A stretch of 64,000 nt of DNA from Pseudomonas sp. ATCC 13867 (GTDB lineage Bacteria > Pseudomonadota > Gammaproteobacteria > Pseudomonadales > Pseudomonadaceae). The notes below the pieces were generated by a model. The model searched no databases. It saw only the letters and a program-made list of their open reading frames with translations, and was not told the origin of the DNA. The stretch lies in the NCBI RefSeq assembly GCF_000349845.1, contig NC_020829.1, positions 1,860,001 through 1,924,000 on the forward strand, in the 5' to 3' direction. Positions 1 through 7,647 of the stretch are shown here, in pieces; positions within the stretch are counted from its first letter, which is position 1, and every line of letters starts with the position of its first letter. A program made the position numbers and the translations under genes.

Positions 1-2
1 GT

Positions 3-449
3 GAGACAGACCTGATGGGGTGGATCTCGACGCTCGAATACACCATAGGCCAGGAGCAGGCTGGACGCTCGGAGGCTGAAAGCTGGCTCCGCAACGTTGA
101 GAGCAACAGTCGGGAGCAGGTGGCGTGGATTTCGACGCTTGAAGATGTCATCCGTCAAGAGCAGGCCGGGCGTGCAGAGGCCGAAAACTGGTTCCGCCAG
201 GCCGAGAGTGGCTGGCGGGAGCAATTGCAGAGGTCTACTCAGCGGATCACGGTCCTGGCACAGGACCTGGGTGCCTCTCAGGTGCAGGTGCAGGGCTTGG
301 TACAGGATCTGAATGCGCTGCGGTGTCATGCCGATGGCTTGCAGCTCCACCTGGACCAGGTCCTCAACAGCCGCTCCTGGCGCCTGACAGCCCCATTGCG
401 GCGCGTCATGCAGTGGTGGAGCTTGCGTGCATCGCTCAGCTCCAATTGA
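3..449 (+). CDS. C-terminal fragment of a coiled-coil, surface-polysaccharide-type protein (5' end outside window)
   Basis: The frame is open to the left edge, so the true start lies upstream; the ATG at 15 is probably internal. The visible ~148 residues are rich in Glu, Gln, Ala and Arg and contain two tandem ~35-residue repeats, each beginning WISTLE and containing EQAGR, which look like a coiled coil. The end carries SRSWRLTAPLRR, a motif I associate with the C-termini of long glycosyltransferase or methyltransferase proteins of O-antigen and cell-surface glycan clusters. No catalytic domain is in the window, so enzyme class is inference only. Confidence 0.6.
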   Translation, partial: ETDLMGWISTLEYTIGQEQAGRSEAESWLRNVESNSREQVAWISTLEDVIRQEQAGRAEAENWFRQAESGWREQLQRSTQRITVLAQDLGASQVQVQGLVQDLNALRCHADGLQLHLDQVLNSRSWRLTAPLRRVMQWWSLRASLSSN

Positions 450-570
450 CGCAGCCGTGGAGCGTTGCTAACATTCCAGACCTTATATCGGGAGGGTTTC
501 GTCCATATCAGGCGGATCGCTCCCTTAAAATCTGAATGTGGAGTGCCCGTTTCGGCGGGTGCAACAGGGG

Positions 571-610
571 GCCGGCAGGATACCAGTCTTGATCCTGCTG
601 GCTTCTTTTT
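571..610 (+). terminator. Hairpin with T-rich tail in the rpsA leader
   Basis: An 11-bp stem (571-581 with 592-602, one G-T wobble) is followed by TTCTTTTT at 603-610. It could end transcription from the upstream polysaccharide gene. Because it lies 68 bp before the rpsA start, it could also be part of an rpsA attenuator or S1 autoregulatory leader; the sequence alone does not decide. Confidence 0.5.
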
Positions 611-677
611 CATCACTTGACCGTGTTTGCTGGTGACGCGGAATCGGGCTTACAAGCCTTTGACTACAGGTATAAAC

Positions 678-2360
678 ATGAGCGAAAGCTTCGCAGAACT
701 CTTTGAAGAAAGTCTGAAATCCCTCGACATGCAGCCGGGTGCAATCATCACCGGCATCGTGGTCGACATCGACGGTGACTGGGTTACCGTTCATGCCGGC
801 CTGAAGTCCGAGGGCGTCATCCCGGTCGAGCAGTTCTACAACGAACAGGGCGAGCTGACCATCAATGTGGGTGACGAAGTCCACGTTGCGCTGGACGCGG
901 TAGAAGACGGCTTCGGTGAGACCAAGCTGTCCCGCGAGAAAGCCAAGCGTGCAGAATCCTGGCTGGTTCTGGAAGCTGCCTTCAACGCTGACGAAGTGGT
1001 CAAGGGCGTCATCAACGGCAAGGTCAAAGGCGGTTTCACCGTCGACGTCAGCGGTATCCGCGCGTTCCTGCCGGGCTCCCTGGTGGATGTGCGTCCGGTA
1101 CGCGACACCACTCACCTGGAAGGCAAAGAGCTCGAGTTCAAGGTCATCAAGCTGGACCAGAAGCGCAACAACGTTGTCGTTTCCCGCCGCAGCGTCCTGG
1201 AAGCCGAGAACAGCGCCGAGCGCGAAGCTCTGCTGGAATCCCTGCAGGAAGGCCAGCAGGTCAAGGGTATCGTCAAGAACCTCACCGACTACGGTGCATT
1301 CGTTGACCTGGGCGGCGTCGATGGTCTGCTGCACATCACCGACATGGCCTGGAAGCGCATCAAGCATCCGTCCGAGATCGTCAACGTTGGCGACGAGATC
1401 GATGTCAAGGTTCTGAAGTTCGACCGCGAGCGCAACCGCGTATCCCTGGGCCTGAAGCAACTGGGCGAAGACCCGTGGGTTGCCATCAAGGCTCGTTACC
1501 CGGAAGGCACCCGCGTCATGGCCCGCGTCACCAACCTCACCGACTACGGCTGCTTCGCCGAGCTGGAAGAGGGCGTGGAAGGCCTGGTACACGTCTCCGA
1601 AATGGACTGGACCAACAAGAACATCCATCCGTCGAAAGTTGTTCAGGTTGGCGACGAAGTGGAAGTTCAGGTTCTGGACATCGACGAAGAGCGTCGTCGT
1701 ATCTCCCTGGGCATCAAGCAGTGCAAGTCCAACCCGTGGGAAGACTTCTCCGGCCGCTTCAACAAGGGCGACAAGATCTCCGGCACCATCAAGTCGATCA
1801 CCGACTTCGGTATCTTCATCGGTCTGGAAGGTGGCATCGACGGTCTGGTTCACCTGTCCGACATCTCCTGGAACGAAGTTGGCGAAGAAGCCGTTCGCCG
1901 CTTCAAGAAGGGTGACGAGCTGGAAACCGTCATCCTCTCCGTTGATCCGGAGCGTGAGCGCATCTCCCTGGGCATCAAGCAGCTGGAAGACGATCCGTTC
2001 TCCAACTACGCATCGCTCAACGAGAAAGGCACCATCGTTCGCGGTACCGTGAAGGAAGTTGACGCCAAGGGCGCTGTCATCAGCCTGGGTGGCGAAATCG
2101 AGGGCATCCTGAAAGCCTCCGAAATCAGCCGTGACCGCGTTGAAGATGCTCGCAACGTTCTGAAAGAAGGCGAAGAAGTCGAAGCCAAGATCATCAGCAT
2201 CGACCGTAAGAGCCGCGTCATCAGCCTCTCCATCAAGTCCAAGGACGTTGATGACGAGAAGGATGCGATGAAAGAACTGCGTAGCAAGCAAGACGCAGAA
2301 AGCACTGGCCCGACCACCATTGGTGACCTGATCCGTGCTCAGATGGAGAACCAGGGCTAA
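678..2360 (+). CDS. rpsA: 30S ribosomal protein S1
   Basis: RpsA binds mRNA on the 30S subunit and helps start translation on structured or weak-SD messages. The 560-residue product has six S1 (OB-fold) repeats, recognisable from recurring GxVxxIxDFGxFV-type and GLVHxSD-type motifs. Length is normal for gammaproteobacterial S1. The start at 678 ([11 protein letters not shown]) is preferred over an upstream frame-open ATG at 627 because it gives the family N-terminus. In P. aeruginosa rpsA lies between cmk and ihfB; neither is present here. The gene instead follows a polysaccharide-type gene and is followed by a terminator and an insertion sequence. Six intact domains suggest it is functional. 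Confidence 0.97.
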   Translation: MSESFAELFEESLKSLDMQPGAIITGIVVDIDGDWVTVHAGLKSEGVIPVEQFYNEQGELTINVGDEVHVALDAVEDGFGETKLSREKAKRAESWLVLEAAFNADEVVKGVINGKVKGGFTVDVSGIRAFLPGSLVDVRPVRDTTHLEGKELEFKVIKLDQKRNNVVVSRRSVLEAENSAEREALLESLQEGQQVKGIVKNLTDYGAFVDLGGVDGLLHITDMAWKRIKHPSEIVNVGDEIDVKVLKFDRERNRVSLGLKQLGEDPWVAIKARYPEGTRVMARVTNLTDYGCFAELEEGVEGLVHVSEMDWTNKNIHPSKVVQVGDEVEVQVLDIDEERRRISLGIKQCKSNPWEDFSGRFNKGDKISGTIKSITDFGIFIGLEGGIDGLVHLSDISWNEVGEEAVRRFKKGDELETVILSVDPERERISLGIKQLEDDPFSNYASLNEKGTIVRGTVKEVDAKGAVISLGGEIEGILKASEISRDRVEDARNVLKEGEEVEAKIISIDRKSRVISLSIKSKDVDDEKDAMKELRSKQDAESTGPTTIGDLIRAQMENQG

Positions 2361-2383
2361 TCCCTGCTTCCTCATCCAGGGAA

Positions 2384-2409
2384 AAGGGCGACTTCGGTCG
2401 CCCTTTTTC
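2384..2409 (+). terminator. rpsA intrinsic terminator
   Basis: A 9-bp GC-rich stem AAGGGCGAC / GTCGCCCTT around a TTCG tetraloop is followed by a T run. It lies 24 bp after the rpsA stop codon and ends 8 bp before the left end of the insertion sequence. Confidence 0.9.
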
Positions 2410-2416
2410 GTTTCTG

Positions 2417-2443
2417 TGTCCCGTCCTGAATAAGGTTTACACC
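2417..2443 (+). repeat. Left terminal inverted repeat of the IS3-family element
   Basis: 27 bp, beginning TGTCCCGTCC. Its reverse complement matches the right end at 23 of 27 positions, including an 11-bp perfect block GGTGTAAACCT. Confidence 0.9.
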
Positions 2444-2470
2444 TTCGCCCTTATTTTCAGGAGAACTCCG

Positions 2471-2872
2471 ATGGCAGAAGGTGTGCGTCGTAGTCAGCGT
2501 GATTACACGCTGGCTTTTAAACTGGCGGTGGTCGAGCAGGTCGAAAAAGGCGAAATGAGTTACAAGCAGGCCCAGGCCCGCTACGGTATCCAGGGGCGCT
2601 CGACGGTGTTGGTGTGGCTACGCAAGCACGGCCGACAGAACTGGAGCCAGGGCGCATCCATTCGCTCTAGTCGGAGGGGTTCGATGACTGATGAGAAAAC
2701 ACCGCTGACGCCGGAGCAGCGAATCAAGGAGCTTGAGCAGCAGCTTGAGGTCATGAGCCAAAAGGCTCAGTTCTTCGAGGCGGTGGTGGATGTCCTGAAG
2801 AATGACTACGGCGTCTCCATCGTAAAAAAGCGTCCCGGCAAGTCCTCACGCAAAGGCAAGTCCAAGGGCTGA
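2471..2872 (+). CDS. IS3-family OrfA (transposase DNA-binding subunit)
   Basis: The 133-residue product starts with a helix-turn-helix region typical of IS3 OrfA (YTLAFKLAVVEQVEKG, then SYKQAQARYGI and STVLVWLRKHG). A leucine/glutamine-rich segment follows (EQRIKELEQQLEVM) that would form the oligomerising zipper. It binds the element ends and, by frameshifting, supplies the N-terminus of OrfAB. It stops at 2872, inside the upstream part of the orfB frame. A clean upstream AGGAG at 2459-2463 supports the start. Confidence 0.92.
   Translation: MAEGVRRSQRDYTLAFKLAVVEQVEKGEMSYKQAQARYGIQGRSTVLVWLRKHGRQNWSQGASIRSSRRGSMTDEKTPLTPEQRIKELEQQLEVMSQKAQFFEAVVDVLKNDYGVSIVKKRPGKSSRKGKSKG
2824..2830 (+). 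other. Programmed -1 frameshift site (A AAA AAG)
   Basis: The orfA codons read GTA AAA AAG, giving the canonical slippery heptamer A-AAA-AAG. A -1 slip enters the orfB frame, which is open here and continues without a stop to 3888. This is the usual way IS3 elements make the OrfAB transposase. Confidence 0.85.
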
Positions 2873-3888
2873 GCATTAGCAGGGCTTGCCAGTTTCTGGG
2901 CGTCAGTCGCCAGGCCTATTACCAGCGCAACCGCGCGGCGGATCGGCGCTCCCAGCAGGATCGACAGATTGTTCAGTTTGTCCGGGAGGTGCGGATGCGT
3001 CAGCCTCGGCTGGGCACGCGCAAGCTGCATTTTCTGCTTCAGGAACAGGCCCGCGCAGAGCTTCGCGTGGGGCGGGATCGCTTGTTTCGCGTCCTGGCGG
3101 AGCAGCGCCTACTGGTTGCGCCCAAGCGGGCGTACCACAAGACCACTCACAGCTTTCACCGCTTCTACCGCCACCCCAATCTGCTCAAGCCTGGCCCGCA
3201 ACAGGTGTTGCCCAGCGCTCCGGAGCGCGTCTGGGTGGCCGATATCACCTACCTGCCAAGCCTGAGCGGCCCGCTGTATCTGAGCCTGGTCACCGACGCC
3301 TATTCGCGCAAGATCGTCGGTCACCATGTCCATGACAGCCTGCATGCCGAGTCGGTGGCCCGCGCGTTCAGCCTGGCGTTACAGCGACGCAGGACGCGGC
3401 ATGCCCTGGTGCATCACTCGGACCGCGGTATCCAGTACTGCTCTGCGCATTACCAGCGCCTGCATGCACGACACGGCATCACCTGCTCGATGACCGATGG
3501 TTATGACTGCTACCAGAATGCGCTGGCCGAACGGGTCAACGGCATCCTGAAGAATGAGCTACTGATACAGCCCCCGGCAGACCTGGCCCAGGCGCGTCGA
3601 ATGGTGCACGAGGCCGTCGATATCTATAACCGGGAGCGTCCCCACCACGCTCTGAAATACAAAACGCCCGATGCAATGCATCGGGCGTTTTTGAGGTCTG
3701 GTGCCAACCCTCAGAGGTGTAAACCTATTTCAGGACTAGACACTGCCTTTCGCTGGCGGCGGGCGCGCAGCGCTTTCTCCGATGTGAGACAGGCGCTATG
3801 GTGCTTGCCCCGTTCCGGTCGCGCCACTCATGCCATACCTGCTTTTCGTTACCGTCCTCTGGGCGTTCTCCTTCAGCCTGATCGGTGA
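2827..3888 (+). CDS. IS3-family OrfB (DDE transposase), read through the right end
   Basis: After the slip the frame runs into a conserved OrfB N-terminus (SISRACQFLGVSRQAYY) and an rve integrase core. The catalytic triad is visible: Asp in WVADITY, Asp in HHSDRGIQY, and Glu in NALAERVNG, with 35 residues between the second Asp and the Glu as in IS3 elements. The C-terminal YNRERPHHALKYKTP motif is also typical. There is no in-frame stop inside the IS: the frame crosses the right inverted repeat and ends 146 bp outside at 3888, overlapping the start of the next gene. The last ~49 residues are therefore host-encoded and vary with insertion site. Confidence 0.9.
   Translation, partial: KASRQVLTQRQVQGLSISRACQFLGVSRQAYYQRNRAADRRSQQDRQIVQFVREVRMRQPRLGTRKLHFLLQEQARAELRVGRDRLFRVLAEQRLLVAPKRAYHKTTHSFHRFYRHPNLLKPGPQQVLPSAPERVWVADITYLPSLSGPLYLSLVTDAYSRKIVGHHVHDSLHAESVARAFSLALQRRRTRHALVHHSDRGIQYCSAHYQRLHARHGITCSMTDGYDCYQNALAERVNGILKNELLIQPPADLAQARRMVHEAVDIYNRERPHHALKYKTPDAMHRAFLRSGANPQRCKPISGLDTAFRWRRARSAFSDVRQALWCLPRSGRATHAIPAFRYRPLGVLLQPDR
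3661..3692 (+). terminator. Hairpin terminator inside the end of orfB
   Basis: A perfect 14-bp stem (3661-3674 with 3678-3691) with a 3-nt loop ends in a T run. It lies within the orfB reading frame, 24 bp before the right inverted repeat. It would stop most transposase transcripts before they leave the element, and may shield the transposase gene from incoming minus-strand transcription. Confidence 0.7.
3716..3742 (+). repeat. Right terminal inverted repeat of the IS3-family element
   Basis: 27 bp, beginning GGTGTAAACC and ending GACA, partner of 2417-2443. It is translated as part of the extended orfB frame. Confidence 0.9.
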
Positions 3889-4699
3889 GTATCTCGCCGG
3901 GCAGGTCGATAGCTATTTCGCGGTGCTGACCCGTGTCGTGCTGGCCGGCCTGGTGTTCCTGCCGCTGACTCGCTGGCGCGGTGTGCATCCTCGCTTCGTC
4001 GCGGGGGTGATGTTGGTGGGAGCGTTGCAGTTTGGCATCACCTACGTCTGCCTGTACCAGAGCTTCCGTGTGCTCACGGTGCCGGAGGTGCTGCTGTTCA
4101 CCGTGCTGACGCCGTTGCATGTGGCGCTGATCGACGATGCCTTGAATCGTCGCTTCAACGTCTGGGCGCTGCTGGCCGCAGCTGTGGCGGTGCTGGGTGC
4201 CGGGATCATCCGTTACGACGGCGTCAGCGGCGACTACGTCGAAGGCTTCCTGCTGCTGCAACTGGCCAACGCCACCTTCGCGGCCGGCCAGGTGATGTAC
4301 AAGCATCTGGTGCAGCGCTATCCCTCGGATATCCCGCAATTCCGCCGTTTCGGTTATTTCTTCGTCGGCGCGCTGCTGATTGCGCTGCCGGGCTGGTTGC
4401 TGTTCGGCAATCCGCAGAAGCTGCCGACTACCGACGTGCAATGGGGCGTGCTGGTGTGGATGGGGCTGTTGGCTACCGCGCTGGGGCAGTTCTGGTGGAA
4501 CAAGGGCGGCACCTTGGTCGATGCTGGCACCTTGGCGGTGATGAACAATCTGCATGTGCCGGTGGGATTGCTGATCAATCTGCTGATCTGGAATGAGGCG
4601 GCGGACCTGCCGCGCCTGGCTTTGGGCGGGGCGGTGATCGTTGCGTCGCTGGGCGTCAATCGCCTGGGATTGCGTCGCCAGCGGGAGCTTCACGCATGA
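3830..4699 (+). CDS. EamA/DMT-family inner-membrane transporter
   Basis: The 289-residue protein is almost entirely hydrophobic, with about ten membrane segments forming two EamA repeats, the fold of the drug/metabolite transporter superfamily. Members export small metabolites or amino acids; the substrate cannot be read from the sequence. It overlaps the next DMT gene by four bases (ATGA), so the two are probably co-transcribed and may act together. No clear Shine-Dalgarno precedes the ATG. The IS ends 87 bp upstream, and the extended orfB frame overlaps the first 59 bp, so native upstream regulation may be altered. Confidence 0.85.
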   Translation: MPYLLFVTVLWAFSFSLIGEYLAGQVDSYFAVLTRVVLAGLVFLPLTRWRGVHPRFVAGVMLVGALQFGITYVCLYQSFRVLTVPEVLLFTVLTPLHVALIDDALNRRFNVWALLAAAVAVLGAGIIRYDGVSGDYVEGFLLLQLANATFAAGQVMYKHLVQRYPSDIPQFRRFGYFFVGALLIALPGWLLFGNPQKLPTTDVQWGVLVWMGLLATALGQFWWNKGGTLVDAGTLAVMNNLHVPVGLLINLLIWNEAADLPRLALGGAVIVASLGVNRLGLRRQRELHA

Positions 4700-5607
4700 A
4701 TATCTCCGGACGTGGTGTGGCGCTATCCCTGGCGTCGTCCGTACTGTTCGTGACCCTGCCGGGCTATATCCATTCGCTGGAGCCGCTGACCAGTATCCAG
4801 GTGATCGCTCACCGGGTGGTCTGGTCGATTCCGATGGTGCTGTTGCTGGTGTGGTTCACTCGCCAGGGCGGCGTGCTGCGTGAGTCGGGTCGGCGTCTGC
4901 TGCGAGAGCCGTGGCTGCTGGCTTGTTTCCCGCTGACGGCGGCGATGATGCTGGTGCAGTGGGGGGTGTTCATCTGGGCTCCTATGGTCGGGCGCACCCT
5001 GGAGCTGTCCCTGGGGTATTTCCTGCTGCCGCTGACGATGGTGCTCTGTGGTCGGGTGTTCTACGGCGAACGCCTGACGCCATTGCAGGCCGTTGCCGTC
5101 GCCTTCGCGGTGGCCGGCGTGCTGCACGAACTGTGGCTGACCCGGGCGTTTTCCTGGTTCACCCTGATCACCGCGCTGGGTTACCCGCCGTATTTCATGT
5201 TGCGCCGCAGGATGGGTGTGGATGCATTGTCCGGCTTCGTCTTCGAGATGGCCGTGCTGCTGCCGTTCGCCTTCCTGGCGCTGTGGCTGACCGGCAGCGG
5301 ACAGGTGCTGGAGGAAACGCCACGGCTATGGGCGTTATTGCCGGTGCTGGGGCTGATCAGCGCTCTGGCTTTTGGCGCCATGATGGCGGCCAGCCGGCTG
5401 TTGCCGATGGGGCTGTTCGGGATTCTCAGCTACGTGGAGCCGGTGCTGTTGTTCGCCATTGCCGTGCTGTTCCTCGGCGAGGCGTTTCAGTCGGCGCAGA
5501 TCTGGACCTACGGGCCGATCTGGATCGCGGTGCTGCTGACGGGCTGGGATAGCGCGCGTCTGCTGCGCCGTCAGGCGCGTCGCGATGCCTTCAAGGTGAA
5601 GGGCTGA
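4696..5607 (+). CDS. RarD-like EamA/DMT-family transporter
   Basis: The 303-residue protein has about ten predicted membrane segments. It resembles the RarD subgroup of the DMT superfamily: the early motif with an AHRVVWS element, the LSLGYFLLPL segment and the SYVEPVLLF segment near the C-terminus fit this group. RarD-like proteins are poorly characterised permeases. It starts within the stop codon of the previous permease gene (ATGA overlap), indicating translational coupling. The C-terminus is a short basic tail (RLLRRQARR) facing the cytoplasm by inference. Confidence 0.85.
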   Translation: MNISGRGVALSLASSVLFVTLPGYIHSLEPLTSIQVIAHRVVWSIPMVLLLVWFTRQGGVLRESGRRLLREPWLLACFPLTAAMMLVQWGVFIWAPMVGRTLELSLGYFLLPLTMVLCGRVFYGERLTPLQAVAVAFAVAGVLHELWLTRAFSWFTLITALGYPPYFMLRRRMGVDALSGFVFEMAVLLPFAFLALWLTGSGQVLEETPRLWALLPVLGLISALAFGAMMAASRLLPMGLFGILSYVEPVLLFAIAVLFLGEAFQSAQIWTYGPIWIAVLLTGWDSARLLRRQARRDAFKVKG

Positions 5608-5616
5608 GGTGGGAAG

Positions 5617-5639
5617 CGCTCTCCCGCAAGGGGAGAGCG
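5617..5639. terminator. Hairpin between convergent genes
   Basis: An inverted repeat CGCTCTCCC / GGGGAGAGCG with a GCAA-type loop lies between the convergent rarD-like and nlpC-like genes. It has no T tract on either strand, so it is a weak or Rho-assisted terminator candidate. Confidence 0.4.
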
Positions 5640-5646
5640 TAGGCCG

Positions 5647-6255
5647 TCAGTCGAAGCGATGGTTGTCCATGTCGGCCTTGGCCAGGGTTTCCGGCAGGAT
5701 GCGGCGAGCGGCGGTGTAGTGGCGTTTCCAGTAGTCGCCATTGAGGTCGGAGACGCGAACCTTCTGGCCACGGCGTGGAGCATGGACGAACTGGTTGTCG
5801 CCAACGTAGATGCCGACGTGGTCGACAGTGCGGCGGTTGTGGATGCGGAAGAACACCAGGTCGCCTGGCTGCAGGTCGCCGCGGGCCACCTTCGGGTTGC
5901 CGCGCATGCTGTAGATTTCGCGCGCGGTGCGCGGCAGGTCGACTTCATCGATGTTCTGGAAGACGTAGTTGACCAATCCGCTGCAGTCGAAGCCGCGCTT
6001 GGGCGAGGTGCCGCCCCAGCGGTAGGGGGTTCCGATCATGCTGAAGGCGCGCTGGGTAACCTGGTGCGCCTCGCTCTTGGCAGGTTTTTCAGCCTTGGGC
6101 GTCATGGTCAGCAGGGCGCTGCCCTGGACCGGGACGCGCAGGTCGACCGGCGCGGGGTGGTAGGTGCGCGTGATCTTGGAGGAGGCAGTTGCCTCGGTGG
6201 CGGCCAAGAGGGTCGCCAAGCCTATGGAAAGGCATGTCAAAATGTTACGTCGCAT
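5647..6255 (-). CDS. NlpC/P60-family cysteine peptidase (probable peptidoglycan endopeptidase)
   Basis: The C-terminal half is an NlpC/P60 (C40) domain with the catalytic Cys in RGFDCSGLVNYVF, the His in VDHVGIYVG and a following FVHAPR segment. Such enzymes cut the stem peptide of peptidoglycan in the periplasm. The N-terminus has a signal peptide (MRRNILTCLSIGLATLLAATEATA) and no lipobox cysteine near the cleavage site. The start at 6255 gives the cleanest signal peptide; an in-frame GTG at 6285 with GGAG upstream would add ten residues and cannot be excluded. It converges with the rarD-like gene. Confidence 0.88.
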   Translation of the reverse strand: MRRNILTCLSIGLATLLAATEATASSKITRTYHPAPVDLRVPVQGSALLTMTPKAEKPAKSEAHQVTQRAFSMIGTPYRWGGTSPKRGFDCSGLVNYVFQNIDEVDLPRTAREIYSMRGNPKVARGDLQPGDLVFFRIHNRRTVDHVGIYVGDNQFVHAPRRGQKVRVSDLNGDYWKRHYTAARRILPETLAKADMDNHRFD

Positions 6256-6601
6256 TCGGCATGTCTTCTTGCTGGTTGATGTCACCCAGACTCCGCTGGA
6301 TCGCCGTTGTTCTGCGGCGTGGTTTCCTTTGTCCGCTCAAAAATTCCACGCATTCTGAACGAGTTTTCATGACAGTTCTTACCGCCTGTCGATTCTGGCG
6401 GTCGTCATGTGACTTGCCGGAGGTTCCGTGACATGTATCAAGACCCTTTGGTCACGCCTGGGCCTTATAGCGGGAAGCCCTATGGCATGGGGGTTTCGGC
6501 TATGACGGAGGGCGCCCTGCCGCTGATGGCGCAAAGCCAGGCGTGGCGCGGTGTCGCGGATAAAAACCCGACGAAATGCAGGCTTTTGCAGCGGTCCGGG
6601 A
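6256..6601. other. Intergenic region with no recognised gene
   Basis: This holds the promoter region of the nlpC-like gene and the 3' flank of the Nudix gene. I see no convincing ORF, RNA gene or strong palindrome. The only translated frames are shadows without homology or SD sites. Confidence 0.5.
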
Positions 6602-7009
6602 TCAGGCCAGGTGTCGGAGAAGGGCAGGCAGTACCTGTTCGCGCAGCAGTGGCGCGAGGCTGTGCGGGGTGTTGCCGGTGGTGTCCAGCCAGGCCAGCTC
6701 TTCCAGTTCCGCCGCCGGGCTGACCGGGTGAGGCAGGGCTGCCACGTAGACCTGTGCGTCGACCCGGGTCTCGGGCTCATTGGCGGCGTCGGCCTGGAAG
6801 CGACCCAGCGGGGCAAGTGCGTTTTCCGTCAGGCGCAGGTTGAGCTCTTCATCCAGTTCCCGCAGCAGGGCCTGCACCGACGTTTCGCCGGGCTCGTGCT
6901 TGCCTCCCGGCAGCATGAAGGCCTGGGTGCCGCGCTTGCGCACCAGCAGCAGTCGGCCGCTGTCGTCGAGCAGGCAGGCGGCGGCGATGTTGATCGTGAC
7001 GAGGGTCAT
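6602..7009 (-). CDS. Nudix hydrolase
   Basis: The 135-residue protein is a single Nudix domain. The Nudix box is visible as GGKHEPGETSVQALLRELDE, followed by EL, matching GX5EX7REUXEEXGU apart from the last positions. It hydrolyses a nucleoside-diphosphate derivative using the metal-binding glutamates; the substrate is unknown. The ATG at 7009 overlaps the stop codon of the upstream DHFR-like gene (ATGA), so the two form a translationally coupled pair. A longer in-frame extension to 7378 is only antisense-frame read-through and lacks family residues. Confidence 0.88.
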   Translation of the reverse strand: MTLVTINIAAACLLDDSGRLLLVRKRGTQAFMLPGGKHEPGETSVQALLRELDEELNLRLTENALAPLGRFQADAANEPETRVDAQVYVAALPHPVSPAAELEELAWLDTTGNTPHSLAPLLREQVLPALLRHLA

Positions 7010-7575
7010 GGCGAGGGACTTTCCTTGAGGACTTGGTAACGCAGTTGCACGATGCCGCTGGGGAAGCTGCGCTGTTCCAGCAGTTGCAGGCGCTGTTCGA
7101 GCCCGATGCTGAACAGTGGAATGCCGGCTCCGAGCAGGTGGGGGATGATGCTGACGATCAGTTCGTCGAGCAAGCCCGCGGCGAGAAAGTTCCCCGCCAG
7201 GCTGCCCCCGCCGACCAGCCAGATGCGCTCGCAGCCTTTGGCTTGCAGGGCGTCCAGGGCCTCGCTCGGCGGACAGTGGACCAGTTCGATCCGAGGGCCC
7301 GCCAGGGGCATGTGGTTGGCGCGGGTCATGACCAGCGTCGGCTTGTCCGGATAGGGCCAGTCGCCCTGCTCCAGGCAATGCAGGTAGCTGGCGCGCCCCA
7401 TCAACAGGCCGTCGATACTGGCGTAGAAGGCGCCGTAGCCGTGGTCGTCAGTCGCGCTGTCGTAGCCTTGCAGCCAGTCCACGCTGCCATCGGGGCGGGC
7501 GATGTATCCGTCCAGGCTGGCGGCCACGAAATAGATGAGTGTCGCTTGCACCTGTTTCTCCGTTGCAGGGGGCAC
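7006..7575 (-). CDS. Dihydrofolate reductase / RibD-C-like family protein
   Basis: The 189-residue protein begins with a TLIYFVAASLDGYIARPDGSVDWL segment, the signature of the RibD C-terminal/DHFR-like fold, and has the later motif ERIWLVGGGSLAGNFL that binds NADPH in relatives. These proteins reduce pterin- or flavin-precursor-like substrates, but most stand-alone members have no known substrate. It overlaps the Nudix gene by four bases, so they are likely co-expressed. The pairing with a nucleotide hydrolase suggests small-molecule housekeeping, which is inference. Confidence 0.85.
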   Translation of the reverse strand: MPPATEKQVQATLIYFVAASLDGYIARPDGSVDWLQGYDSATDDHGYGAFYASIDGLLMGRASYLHCLEQGDWPYPDKPTLVMTRANHMPLAGPRIELVHCPPSEALDALQAKGCERIWLVGGGSLAGNFLAAGLLDELIVSIIPHLLGAGIPLFSIGLEQRLQLLEQRSFPSGIVQLRYQVLKESPSP

Positions 7576-7647
7576 GATCAGAGCATGGCACGACGGCTGC
7601 GGGGTGCTGGTGCGTCTGTCCGATTCCTACCTACGTTGGGCGGTGCA

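Larger units (their letters stand above)
2417..3742 (+). mobile_element. Complete IS3-family insertion sequence, 1326 bp
   Basis: The element is bounded by 27-bp imperfect terminal inverted repeats (23 of 27 matching) starting TGTC and ending GACA. Both flanks carry the 3-bp direct repeat CTG (2414-2416 and 3743-3745), the target duplication expected for an IS3 element. It encodes OrfA and a DDE OrfB in the -1 frame, joined by a slippery heptamer. It inserted between the rpsA terminator and a DMT permease gene. All parts look intact, so it is probably active. The exact IS name would need a library search. Confidence 0.93.

Noticed and set aside
525..2375. 616-codon minus-strand open frame over rpsA
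   Set aside because: It is antisense to a complete ribosomal protein gene. Its translation has the Asp/Val/Gly/Gln-rich look of GC-rich shadow frames and no family motif.
6409..6723. Plus-strand frame between the nlpC-like and Nudix genes
   Set aside because: Overlaps the Nudix gene antisense, composition like other shadows, no motif.
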